The notes under the pieces: generated by a model
The model's database searches: none
The model's input: the letters and a program-made list of their open reading frames with translations, nothing else
What the model was told of the DNA's origin: nothing
From: a bacterium
Lineage (GTDB): Bacteria > SZUA-79 > Acidulodesulfobacterales > Acidulodesulfobacteraceae
Assembly: GCA_021798875.1 (NCBI GenBank)
Contig: JAJZBN010000003.1
Coordinates: forward strand, 8,631-72,630
Reading direction: 5' to 3'
Length of the DNA: 64,000 bases
Program-made: the position numbers and the translations under genes
Part shown: positions 8,050-15,184 of the stretch, piece after piece
How the letters are laid out: each line of letters starts with the position of its first letter
Position numbering within the stretch: position 1 is the stretch's first letter

Positions 8050-8091
8050 TTATGACAAATTGGCATAAATAATTATGCCAATTTGTCATAA
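8050..8091. repeat. Perfect 19-bp inverted repeat with 4-base loop
   Basis: The left arm 8050-8068 (TTATGACAAATTGGCATAA) is the exact reverse complement of 8073-8091, with the loop ATAA. The plus strand continues with five Ts, so it could terminate plus-strand transcription, but no plus-strand gene lies upstream. It sits 183 bp upstream of dsrE, so an operator role or a mobile palindrome is equally possible. Confidence 0.8.
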
Positions 8092-8094
8092 TTT

Positions 8095-8418
8095 TTGATA
8101 AAAATAAAAACCAAAAAAATATCCGCTATTTTTAGTGCATATGATGCATATAATTCGGAAGATATAAAAAATAAACAGACCGTTTCGGCTCAAAAACTTT
8201 TATATTTTAATCTTTGGATATTAAACAGCAGATTATTTTTAATATTTTCAATTCTAATAAATATTATTCAAAGCGTAGGAAAATTGTCGGGCAACAGCAT
8301 ATTAAAAATACTATCCTTTTATTCTTTCTTGATTTTTTTGATAGCAATGATAGTTAATTATATAATATTCAACTGTTCTTTTTATAAATCGCTAAAGAAA
8401 ATTATTCAAGAAAACTAA
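8095..8418 (+). CDS. Possible small membrane protein, unrecognised
   Basis: This 107-codon frame has two strongly hydrophobic stretches, LFLIFSILINIIQSV (about 47-61) and ILSFYSFLIFLIAMIVNYIIF (about 73-93), and a basic N-terminus, which suits a two-helix membrane protein. Against it: the only start is a TTG inside the T-run of the palindrome, with no ribosome-binding site. AT-rich DNA readily yields such hydrophobic frames. No family was recognised. It may be a decayed or chance frame. Confidence 0.3.
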   Translation: MIKIKTKKISAIFSAYDAYNSEDIKNKQTVSAQKLLYFNLWILNSRLFLIFSILINIIQSVGKLSGNSILKILSFYSFLIFLIAMIVNYIIFNCSFYKSLKKIIQEN

Positions 8419-8588
8419 CGACTATTTAACTGCTTCTATCGGCAATTTTGGGAAAAATGTGTTATAATCTGTTAAAACATTTAATTTATACAAAATAGAT
8501 ATAATGTATAAAAAATACGACAAAGTTCTATAAAATAGTTTAGAAAAAATACAGAATTTTATTTAATTCTATACAATTTCTATAAATT

Positions 8589-8618
8589 TTGTATAATTCT
8601 TTTTTTGTGTGGTATAAT
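8589..8618 (+). promoter_or_regulatory. hicBA promoter
   Basis: A -35-like TTGTAT (8589-8594), an 18-bp spacer and a perfect -10 TATAAT (8613-8618) lie 39 bp upstream of the hicB ATG. The arms TATACAA and TTGTATA flank and overlap the -35, forming an inverted repeat that could be the antitoxin operator. In copy B the -10 has become TTTAAT. Confidence 0.65.
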
Positions 8619-8657
8619 ATAATAAAATAATTTTTAAAAACTTATTGATAGAAATCA

Positions 8658-8864
8658 ATGGAAAAAATAAAAGCGACTTTCGTCAAAGACGGAAAATGGT
8701 GGGTTGCTTATACCGATAATATTCCCGGCGCTATGACTCAGGGAAAAACAATTGAAGAAGCCGAAGCAAATCTTATAGATGCAATTCGCGAGCTACAAGA
8801 AAGCAACGATGTTTCTTCCGTAATTAAAGAAAAAGAAATCATTATAAAAGAATCTTTTGCATGA
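8658..8864 (+). CDS. hicB: HicB-family antitoxin (copy A)
   Basis: This 68-residue protein MEKIKATFVKDGKWWVAYTD continues with NIPGAMTQGKTIEEAEANLIDAIRELQ, the partial RNase-H-like fold of HicB antitoxins (pattern P-G-x-x-T-Q-G-x-T-x-E-E-A). HicB neutralises the HicA mRNA interferase and usually represses its own operon through a C-terminal DNA-binding domain. That domain is not present in this short form. Its TGA overlaps the ATG of hicA (ATGA), as expected for translational coupling. The reading frame is intact, but the partner toxin is broken, so the antitoxin may be an orphan acting against other HicA proteins. Confidence 0.85.
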   Translation: MEKIKATFVKDGKWWVAYTDNIPGAMTQGKTIEEAEANLIDAIRELQESNDVSSVIKEKEIIIKESFA

Positions 8865-9053
8865 AACTGAAAGCATTAATAAGGCACTTAGAAAAACACG
8901 AGTGCATTTTATTGCGTGAGGGAGCAAACCATAGCGTTTATATTAATTCTATCCAACCTGAATTAAAAGCCCCAGTTCCAAAACAATAAAGAAATTTCCG
9001 ATTTTTTAGCTATTAAAATTTGTAAGGAATTAGACATTCCTTTGCCGGATTAA
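8861..9053 (+). pseudogene. hicA: hicA toxin, frameshifted (copy A)
   Basis: The ATG at 8861 opens a HicA-like frame (MKLKALIRHLEKHECILLRE, then GANHSVYIN with the catalytic-type histidine). It stops at 8987 after 42 codons (KAPVPKQ, stop). One base forward, the expected remainder is readable: KEISDFLAIKICKELDIPLPD ending at 9051-9053. A single inserted A near 8985 explains the break. The toxin would lose its last third and is probably inactive, unless the insertion is a sequencing error. Confidence 0.8.
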
Positions 9054-9360
9054 CACTGGCGGCTTTTTTTATCAAAATAAATAAGCGTATATGCAAATAA
9101 TTTATAAATTCCTTTCAAATTCCTAAAATTAAAGCCCTTTGACGTTAGACGAATACAAAACAATTAGGCTAAAACGAAAGTTTTATTTAATAAACGCTTA
9201 CAGGCGGCATCTCAAGAAATGGCCTAAAAACGCACGCAATTACCTTTTAAAGTCTCACTCATTCCCGTGCTTGTAGCGGTGATTTAAGGATTTATATGTT
9301 TTAAACCGATATAACCCATAGCTCCGCTTAATGCGGCTATAATCGTTTTTTATTATTTGT
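9054..9360. other. 307-bp intergenic stretch with duplicated tail and a hairpin
   Basis: The first 120 bases (to 9174) are the tail of duplicated segment A. No gene is seen in the rest. A hairpin at about 9318-9340 (CCGC/GCGG core) is followed by six Ts. Confidence 0.6.
9318..9351 (+). terminator. Probable Rho-independent terminator after hicBA
   Basis: The stem ATAG..CCGC (9318-9327) pairs with GCGG..CTAT (9333-9340) with a small bulge and a TTAAT loop. On the plus strand it is followed by AATCG and a run of six Ts (9346-9351). It lies between the converging hicBA and EamA genes. Confidence 0.5.
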
Positions 9361-10317
9361 TTATTTATCGAATGTTTTTTCTAAATCTTCAATGGTTTCT
9401 TCTTTTACTTCCGCTTTTTTTTCTTTAAGTATTACAAATATAATGCCGCCTAATATTAAAATAGCCGAAACTAAAAAATTTACCGATATTTTTTCATTTA
9501 AAAATATTATGCCTAAAAATGCTGCTATCGCAGGCGTTAATAATTGAACGGACGATGATAAAACACGGGATAATTTTGTTACTACCTTATACCATAGCAT
9601 ATAAAACAGCGCTGAAAATATTGCTCCTGATAAGACGCCTAAAATTATAGGTTTTAAATAAATATAAGGTGCATTAATATATTGCCCATCAACAAATTCA
9701 TTTTTAAAGAACGCAAATATTATTATTAAAGGAGTAAAATAAATTAAAGAATAGATAAAATTTGATGCGGTTCTTAACAAATATTGTTTTTCAAATTTAC
9801 CTTTTAATGTATAAATTCCCCAGCCTATTCCAGAAATAATCATCATAACAGCACCAAAATACCCAATAAAATTTTTGGGAACAGACAAGCCTTTATATAC
9901 AAGCAGAACAAAACCTCCCATAGAAAGTAAGACGCCTAACCATTGAAACAAAAAAAGCTTTTCTTTGTGAATTAATATTGCATCTCCTATTATTGTGAAT
10001 TGAACTGCAGAAAACACCAAAAGCGCTCCCACAGCAACATTTACTTCAATATAGCCGATTGAAAAACAAAATGCATATACAAATAATGCAAATGCTGATA
10101 AATAATTGGGCTTTGGAAGTTTAATTTTTTTATAAGAAATTATTAGAAAAAGTATTAAAGCTCCGCTTCCAAGACGCAGTAAGCTATAACACAATGGACT
10201 TATTATATTATTCTGGAGAGCAACTCTTGCAAGTAAGGAGTTTACCGCAAATCCAAAAATTGTGCAAAAGGTTAGTAAAGCAATCCATATATAATTTAAT
10301 TTATTTGATTTATTCAT
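9361..10317 (-). CDS. EamA/DMT-superfamily transporter
   Basis: The protein has about ten hydrophobic helices in two five-helix halves, the EamA (drug/metabolite transporter, RhaT-like) arrangement. Conserved-looking ends are the first helix (FCTIFGFAVNSLLARVAL), RLGSGALILFLI and the last half with SSVQLLTPAIAAFLGIIFLNE. Substrates of this family are diverse (metabolites, amino acids, nucleotide sugars) and cannot be predicted here. The frame stays open upstream to a GTG at 10365, but the ATG at 10317 gives the usual short cytoplasmic N-terminus; neither start has a good ribosome-binding site. It lies inside the segment bounded by the two hicBA copies and may have been acquired with it. Confidence 0.8.
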   Translation of the reverse strand: MNKSNKLNYIWIALLTFCTIFGFAVNSLLARVALQNNIISPLCYSLLRLGSGALILFLIISYKKIKLPKPNYLSAFALFVYAFCFSIGYIEVNVAVGALLVFSAVQFTIIGDAILIHKEKLFLFQWLGVLLSMGGFVLLVYKGLSVPKNFIGYFGAVMMIISGIGWGIYTLKGKFEKQYLLRTASNFIYSLIYFTPLIIIFAFFKNEFVDGQYINAPYIYLKPIILGVLSGAIFSALFYMLWYKVVTKLSRVLSSSVQLLTPAIAAFLGIIFLNEKISVNFLVSAILILGGIIFVILKEKKAEVKEETIEDLEKTFDK

Positions 10318-10365
10318 AAAAATTTTAATTAGCGATAAGCATACTTTTAATATACCATAACTCAC

Positions 10366-10865
10366 CGTTATAAATTTTTTATCTGGATGAGCCGTCTAAA
10401 TACCGACGGCTTAAACAGCATCCGCTTTCGCGGGAATGACTATGCGAGATTAAGGTTTTAACCCAAATAAATTTTAATATAAATATAAATTTATAAAAAA
10501 TAATTTCATTATCATATTTTTTATAATTTTCAATTAATCAAAAATGTTGAAATTTTAAATTCAATAATTAAGATACCGACTGGTCTGTATTTTAATATAT
10601 AAAAAAAAGTTTGTCAAATTATTGAATAATTATTGAAATAACGGAGCTAAAATTTGCGGACGTCGAAAACTCAGTCCGAAAACAAGTTTTAACATTGAAA
10701 CAAAGAAAAAAGAATAAGATATATAGGCATCTCAAGATATCCGATAAGCTTATGGCTTTAATATTAAGCCATCGCTTAAATAATAAGCTTAACGATAACG
10801 ATTTTGTCTTCTAAAAAAAACTGGCTGTCAGGTGATAATTTTTTGAGCGCAAACATAAATTTTAA
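10366..10865. other. 500-bp AT-rich intergenic region
   Basis: No supported gene is present. It contains a family-3 palindromic repeat with an attached degenerate arm (10383-10440). The rest is AT-rich without a clear promoter, terminator or RNA structure. Confidence 0.5.
10383..10440. repeat. Short palindromic repeat, family 3 (copy 2), with extension
   Basis: The sequence CTGGATGAGCCGTCTAAATA, then CCGACGGCT, matches the reverse complement of the element at 4506-4541. The outer end of the right arm has decayed. It runs into CCGCTTTCGCGGGAATGAC, itself a small palindrome (CCGC/GCGG) of a kind often found as a dispersed intergenic repeat in proteobacteria. Confidence 0.65.
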
Positions 10866-11336
10866 TTATTTAAGCGATTTGAGATATTTTGAAATGGTTA
10901 TGACCTGTGATTTGGGCATATGTTCGTAATTTGGCATTATTGCCAGATAAGTTTTACCGCTAATCTTAACAATGGAGCCGCGTTTAAAATGCGCAGACGG
11001 ATAGACTATCTGGGTAACAATCCACGAAAAACTTCTTTTTGAACCTATATGGGAAAGATTCGGCCCCATGATACCGCCGTAGCCGTTAATTGTATGGCAC
11101 CTAATACATCCATCGGCTCTAAATAATTTATATCCTTTTGAACCTGAACCGTAATACGCTCCGCTTCTGCCACTAAAGCCTCCGCCCATCATACCGTTTC
11201 CCATCATGGCTCCGCCGATAAATCCCCCGCCCGTCATCATGTCCGCAATCATATAGATTACAGCAATAACTAATAATAGTATTAATAATATTAAAACGAT
11301 TGTCGTTTTTTTGTTGTAAAAATATTTTCTACTCAT
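10866..11336 (-). CDS. Membrane-anchored monohaem cytochrome c
   Basis: This 156-residue protein has an N-terminal helix (TTIVLILLILLLVIAVIYMI, 11-30) that probably stays as a membrane anchor. A flexible Gly/Met-rich linker (about 35-66, with repeated MMGGGF-like units) follows. The class I cytochrome c domain has the haem motif CIRCH (Cys77, Cys80, His81) and likely distal Met134 or Met140 in IMPNYEHMP. It would carry electrons on the periplasmic side. No oxidase or reductase is adjacent, so the partner is unknown. The linker's eight or so methionines are unusual and might bind metal such as copper, but this is speculative. Confidence 0.85.
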   Translation of the reverse strand: MSRKYFYNKKTTIVLILLILLLVIAVIYMIADMMTGGGFIGGAMMGNGMMGGGFSGRSGAYYGSGSKGYKLFRADGCIRCHTINGYGGIMGPNLSHIGSKRSFSWIVTQIVYPSAHFKRGSIVKISGKTYLAIMPNYEHMPKSQVITISKYLKSLK

Positions 11337-11581
11337 TATTCATAAAGAACCTTAAGTCATCCGATTATATCCGGTAAAGACAATATAAAATTTCATAATA
11401 TAAAATAAAAAAGTTTACTATTTTTCAATCAGGCAAACTAAATATTAATTGATAATATAAGTATATCATATAAACTGTTCCCTTTGTCAATACATTTTTT
11501 TAATCCCGCATAGGTGGATTAGTTAAACGTATGTTTTAGTATTTTATATTAAATTATATTTATATTGTCTTTGGGGGGTTA

Positions 11582-11600
11582 GAGGGGGCGAAGCCCCCTC
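11582..11600. repeat. GC-rich hairpin at the end of the IS3 remnant
   Basis: GAGGGGGC (11582-11589), loop GAA, and GCCCCCTC (11593-11600) form a perfect 8-bp stem. It stands out sharply from the AT-rich surroundings. It lies 19 bp beyond the original transposase stop and may mark the 3' end of the element. Confidence 0.7.
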
Positions 11601-11618
11601 TCCCTCCTTTAATGCAAT

Positions 11619-12450
11619 TTATGCTACAGCTTCGGAACTATAAAAATATACGTTGTCGGGCGTACGGTAATCCAAAGACTAATGAAACCTTTCAGTGTTA
11701 TAAAAATCTATGTATGCGGCAATGCCGTTTTTAGCTTCTAATGCGCTATAATATTTATTAAGGTAAATATCTTCGTATTTTAAAGATCTGAAGAATCTTT
11801 CGATGAATATGTTGTCTAAGGCTCTGCCTTTTGAATTCATGCTTATTTTAATGTTTTCTTTCTTTAACAGTTCTATGAACTCAAGGGACGTATACTGCGA
11901 ACCCTGGTCGGAATTTATGCAGTAAGGCCTTCCGTAAGCCGCTATTGCTTTTTTTACGGTATTTATGCAAAAGTTTACGTCTAAAGTATTGGATAACTCA
12001 TACGATAGAATCTTTCTTGAATAGACGTCTATCAATGTCGATAAATAGGCATATCCGCTTGAAAGCTTTAAATATGTGATATCCGTCTGCCATACATGGT
12101 TAGAAAAAGAAGGAGTAACGTTTTTCAAGAGATACGGATATCTTTCGTGCTCTTTTGTATTTAAAGAGAGGCACTTTTTCGGATATAGCGCTTTAATATT
12201 TAATTTCTTCATAAGTCTTAAAGTTTTCTTATTGCTTATAAATATGTCGTTTCTTTCAAGTTCTTTTTTAATTTTCCTGAGGACAAAAACGGTCTTTTAG
12301 TATAAATACGCACGATTTGCTCTTCTATATGGCTTTCGTCTTTAGGCTTAGGCTTATAGTAAAAAGACGTCCTGTTTATGCCTAAAAGAGAGCACTGTTT
12401 AGAAAAAGACAGCGGGCTGTCTTTTGCTGCGTTAATGTTTATGCGCAGAC
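11619..12450 (-). pseudogene. IS3-family transposase OrfB, frameshifted and truncated
   Basis: The N-terminal part (KDSPLSFSKQCSLLGINRTS, read from about 12430) is the usual OrfB start. It runs to about 12290, where one base is lost and the frame changes. The main part then carries the rve core with WQTDITYL and the acidic residues of the DDE triad in DITYL, NSDQGSQY and IERFFRSLKYE. It stops at 11679-11681 with TAG after NTERFH. Reading through gives the expected tail SLDYRTPDNVYFYSSEAVA and the original stop at 11619-11621, so the TAG is a nonsense mutation (probably from CAG). Two independent lesions and a missing orfA show long inactivity. Confidence 0.85.
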
Positions 12451-12451
12451 T

Positions 12452-13381
12452 ATGTCGAAATACGGGTATCCTATAGGATTCAAACCAAGTCCTAACCAGA
12501 TTTATAAGGCAACTATTTCTCATACTGCCAAAAAATCTAAAAATTATTCTGTTAATTCAATAATTAAATCGGTTAATATATATTATGAAAATGATTATTT
12601 TCATTACGCAGAATATAGGCCTGGCATATTTTCTTCCGCATCACAACCTGCCGGTTCTTATTTAGACGGCGAACATATAGGATTTCACGGGTGGGGAATA
12701 TCTTTTCAAAACATTTTAACTAAACAAATACCTATATGGTATAAAGCAAGCTATTCATATTTGCCAGGTTCAGGAACATATGACGAGCCTACGGGTATTA
12801 CTGATATATCGCATTCGTCAAATATGACCAGGTACGGTTTTAGATTGGGATATGTATTCCATATAGGCAATAGAATTGCTTTAATCCCTAATTTCGGATA
12901 CCAATGGGTAAATTGGAACAGAAAACTACCTGGACTTAATAGTGATTATTATCATTTAAATTACTATATGTTAGGATTAAAAGCTTATTATATTCCGCCT
13001 GTATTAAATAATAAACTATGGATTGAAGGCGAAGGTTATTATATTAATGATATAAATGACACCGTAGATTTAGGATTTACGGGACCAGGTTCTGTCTATG
13101 AAGCACCATATGTTACTAATGGGCATTATAATTTTACAATGGCACCAAAAGCAGGTTACATTTTTGGGTTAAAAATGGGGTATCAATTATATAAAAGAAA
13201 TAATTTGTCAATTAACCCATTCATTGGCGTAAAATACGGACAAAATAAAATGGGAAGGTCTAACGTAAATTATGAAGAAGGTTATAAAATTAACGAAAAT
13301 GTTTATTCTGAAGAAGTTTTAGAGCCATCCGACCAGTATAATCAAATATTTCTGCAATTTGGTTTAAAATTAGGATATTAA
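12452..13381 (+). CDS. Outer-membrane beta-barrel protein, 5'-truncated by the IS3 remnant
   Basis: This 309-codon frame shows alternating aromatic/polar strands typical of outer-membrane barrels: GWGISFQNI, YKASYSYLP, YGFRLGYVFHIGNRIALIP, APKAGYIFGLKMGYQLY. It ends FLQFGLKLGY with the C-terminal aromatic residue recognised by the Bam machinery. No signal peptide is present, and the frame starts exactly where the IS3 remnant ends, so the true N-terminus was removed. The ATG at 12452 is therefore probably not a natural start. The fragment is likely not exported and is best seen as a gene remnant with an intact 3' part. No specific family was recognised. Confidence 0.6.
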   Translation: MSKYGYPIGFKPSPNQIYKATISHTAKKSKNYSVNSIIKSVNIYYENDYFHYAEYRPGIFSSASQPAGSYLDGEHIGFHGWGISFQNILTKQIPIWYKASYSYLPGSGTYDEPTGITDISHSSNMTRYGFRLGYVFHIGNRIALIPNFGYQWVNWNRKLPGLNSDYYHLNYYMLGLKAYYIPPVLNNKLWIEGEGYYINDINDTVDLGFTGPGSVYEAPYVTNGHYNFTMAPKAGYIFGLKMGYQLYKRNNLSINPFIGVKYGQNKMGRSNVNYEEGYKINENVYSEEVLEPSDQYNQIFLQFGLKLGY

Positions 13382-13588
13382 TTAATTATATTAATTAAAA
13401 TATTATATGGTATTTTTTTATACAAAATACATACTTTGTATAAAAAAATACGGCAAAGTATATAAAATAGTTTATAAAAAATACAGAATTTTCTTTAATT
13501 TTATACAATTTCTATAAATTTTGTATAATTCTTTTTTTGTGTGGTTTAATATAATAAAATAATTTTTAAAAACTTATTTATATAAATC

Positions 13589-13814
13589 ATGGAAAAAATA
13601 AAAGCGACTTTTGTAAAAGACGGAAAATGGTGGGTTGCTTATACCGATAATATTCCCGGCGCTATGACTCAGGGAAAAACAATTGAAGAAGCCGAAAAAA
13701 AACCTAATAGAAGTTATCAAAGAATTAGAAAGTTTTAAGGATGATTCAGAGATAATATATAAGAAAGTTATTGACTTAAAAAAAGCAACAGCATTAAGTA
13801 AAAAGACCTTGTAA
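13589..13814 (+). pseudogene. hicB: hicB antitoxin, frameshifted (copy B)
   Basis: The start is nearly identical to copy A (MEKIKATFVKDGKWWVAYTD). At 13694-13701 a run of eight As shifts the frame, and the original frame stops soon after (ESF-type stop at 13736-13738). With one A fewer the frame continues NLIEVIKELESFKDDSE, then IIYKKVIDLKKATALSKKTL, to the stop at 13812-13814. The lesion is a homopolymer slippage, so it could be reversible in the cell or be a sequencing artefact. Confidence 0.8.
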
Positions 13815-13986
13815 GGCATCTAAAGAAGCATGGATGCGTCTTTTTTAAGGAAGGTGCGAATCACATACCCATTATATAAATCTCAAAAATCCGTCCATAA
13901 AAGTTCCGGTTCCCAGACATAAAGAAATTTCCGATTTCTTAGCTATTAAAATTTGTAAAGAATTAGACATTCCTTTGCCGCATTAA
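13802..13986 (+). pseudogene. hicA: hicA toxin, degraded (copy B)
   Basis: The HicA-like sequence KDLVRHLKKHGCVFFKEGAN is readable from 13802 but has no start codon and an in-frame stop directly upstream. After GANHIP one base is missing, and the reading continues in another frame as YINLKNPSIKVPVPRHKE, then ISDFLAIKICKELDIPLPH, to the stop at 13984-13986. At least two lesions show it is non-functional. The lesions differ from those in copy A, so decay was independent. Confidence 0.8.
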
Positions 13987-14133
13987 CACTGAGGCTTTTT
14001 TTATCAAAATAAATAAGCGTATATGCAAATAATTTATAAATTCCTTTCAAATTCCTTAAATTAAAACCCTTTGAAGTTTAACGAATACAAATCATTAGGC
14101 TAAATAACTTAACTTATTTACTGCGGTTTTTAC

Positions 14134-14209
<76 letters not shown>

Positions 14210-14298
14210 AATTTTGAAGTAAAACTAATATATATTACTATTAATCCTTTTGTTTTGTCAATAAAGATTTTTGATAAGGATTTTTTATAAACCGTTGT

Positions 14299-14568
14299 TC
14301 ACGAATCATCCCTGCCGGCATAATCCAATAATATTTTCAATGATAAAATATCGGTCTTAATGTTGTCCAAATCGTTTTCTTTTTCCTTTTTCTCTATTTT
14401 TTCGTAAGCAAATTTTTTGATTGCAAGCTCTATATCGAGTTCGATTTCTTTCTTGTATTTATCGAAAAATCCGTTTCCTTTTTTATCGATAATTGCTGCG
14501 ACTTGTTTTTCTAAATCGTTTTTTTCTTTTTCTAATTCTTTTTTCTCTTTAATCATATCAGTTTCCAT
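14299..14568 (-). CDS. Small coiled-coil protein, unrecognised
   Basis: This 89-residue protein is very rich in Lys and Glu (MIKEKKELEKEKNDLEKQVA, later YEKIEKKEKENDLDNIKTDI). It has heptad-like leucine spacing typical of a coiled coil and no signal or membrane segment. It sits 64 bp downstream of the zinc-ribbon-like protein and may be in the same transcript. No family was recognised. Confidence 0.55.
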   Translation of the reverse strand: METDMIKEKKELEKEKNDLEKQVAAIIDKKGNGFFDKYKKEIELDIELAIKKFAYEKIEKKEKENDLDNIKTDILSLKILLDYAGRDDS

Positions 14569-14632
14569 TTATGAACCGTCCTTTTTTTAAATTATTTTTT
14601 TATATTTTTTATATTTATATTGCATGATAGAT

Positions 14633-14932
14633 TTAGTTGAAACATACTTCTTTTATAACAGAGTTAAAATTATCGCCTGTTCTAAAATTTCTCAAACCCT
14701 TATAATACACCTCATGCGTTTCGTATTCGTTAAAATTATTACGCCTTATACTTATTCTTATCTCTATACTTTTACCGCAGCAATAAAACTCCCTTTTAAA
14801 TTCATGCGTATATTCCTTGGACGATTCTTTGTTTTCGGATGTTATCCTTTTAAAATCTCCTCCGCTTATTTCTAAATCAAACGGCTGTCCGCATTTTTCG
14901 CATTCAAAAAACAATTTAGCTGTTTCCATCAA
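14633..14932 (-). CDS. Small zinc-ribbon-like protein, unrecognised
   Basis: This 99-residue protein has a Cys-rich start FFECEKCGQPFDLEI (CxxC) and a second cysteine pair in EFYCCGKSIEIRIS, spaced about 40 residues apart. This arrangement could bind one zinc ion. The rest is charged and soluble. It starts MMETAKLFFECEKC with a plausible purine-rich site upstream. It is followed by the coiled-coil gene. No specific function can be given. Confidence 0.55.
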   Translation of the reverse strand: MMETAKLFFECEKCGQPFDLEISGGDFKRITSENKESSKEYTHEFKREFYCCGKSIEIRISIRRNNFNEYETHEVYYKGLRNFRTGDNFNSVIKEVCFN

Positions 14933-15184
14933 TAGGCCTCCCGTTAATATAGACTATGTTAATATAGACTATTGTATAATTATAATATTTTTTTAATTAA
15001 ATTATTGCATAAAAATATAAACCGATTAATTATATCTTTTTTTTATTGAAATAAAATTTAATATAATGTAAAATTAAATTAATTTTAGTAATATGTTTTT
15101 ATGATAAAATCTATAATGTATATATATTTTAGCGAAATTGGAATATATTGTAAAAGAATTGCTTAAATAAGGAGGGAGGCATAA

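Larger units (their letters stand above)
7868..8657. other. 790-bp region: operon promoter area, large palindrome, small ORF, hicBA promoter
   Basis: This stretch separates the sulfur operon from the hicB gene. It holds a perfect 19-bp-arm palindrome (8050-8091), one doubtful 107-codon reading frame (8095-8418), and the hicBA promoter with inverted repeats (8487-8618). The rest is very AT-rich and no other gene could be supported. Confidence 0.6.
8487..9174. repeat. Duplicated hicBA segment, copy A
   Basis: This segment of about 688 bp, covering promoter, hicB, hicA and the downstream tail, recurs in the same orientation at about 13419-14104. The promoter area, the first 100 bp of hicB and the tail (TTTATCAAAATAAATAAGCG onward) are nearly identical. 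The middle of hicB and hicA is more diverged. The copies are about 4.9 kb apart. Confidence 0.9.
11575..12451 (-). mobile_element. IS3-family insertion sequence remnant
   Basis: This is the orfB portion of an IS3-type element on the minus strand. It includes the HTH_21-like start and the DDE (rve) catalytic core. orfA and the 5' terminal inverted repeat are absent. The remaining gene is broken by a frameshift and a nonsense codon, so the element is dead. The right boundary is inferred from where the transposase similarity stops and the barrel gene begins (about 12436-12452). The left boundary near the GC-rich hairpin is uncertain. Confidence 0.75.
13419..14104. repeat. Duplicated hicBA segment, copy B
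   Basis: This is the direct-orientation counterpart of 8487-9174. The upstream IR-rich promoter area and the downstream tail are nearly identical to copy A. It ends 29 bp before the tRNA-Val gene. The -35 TTGTAT (13521-13526) is kept, but the -10 is TTTAAT (13545-13550). Confidence 0.9.
13382..14133. other. 752-bp stretch holding the second, decayed hicBA copy
   Basis: Most of this gap is duplicated segment B (13419-14104), with broken hicB and hicA. The last 29 bases before the tRNA gene are unrelated to copy A. No intact gene was found. Confidence 0.8.

Noticed and set aside
8861-8989. A complete 42-residue HicA-like mini-toxin
   Set aside because: The C-terminal third of HicA is readable in the next frame directly after the stop, which shows a simple frameshift and not a natural short protein.
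11679-12523. Programmed -1 frameshift between IS3 orfA and orfB
   Set aside because: Both pieces belong to orfB (HTH_21-like start and rve core). The shift lies inside orfB, there is a further nonsense codon, and orfA is missing. This is decay, not programmed recoding.
12236-12523. Independent 95-residue protein starting MRNSCLINL
   Set aside because: Its first part is antisense to the barrel gene and the rest is the start of the broken IS3 transposase; it is a chance fusion of frames.
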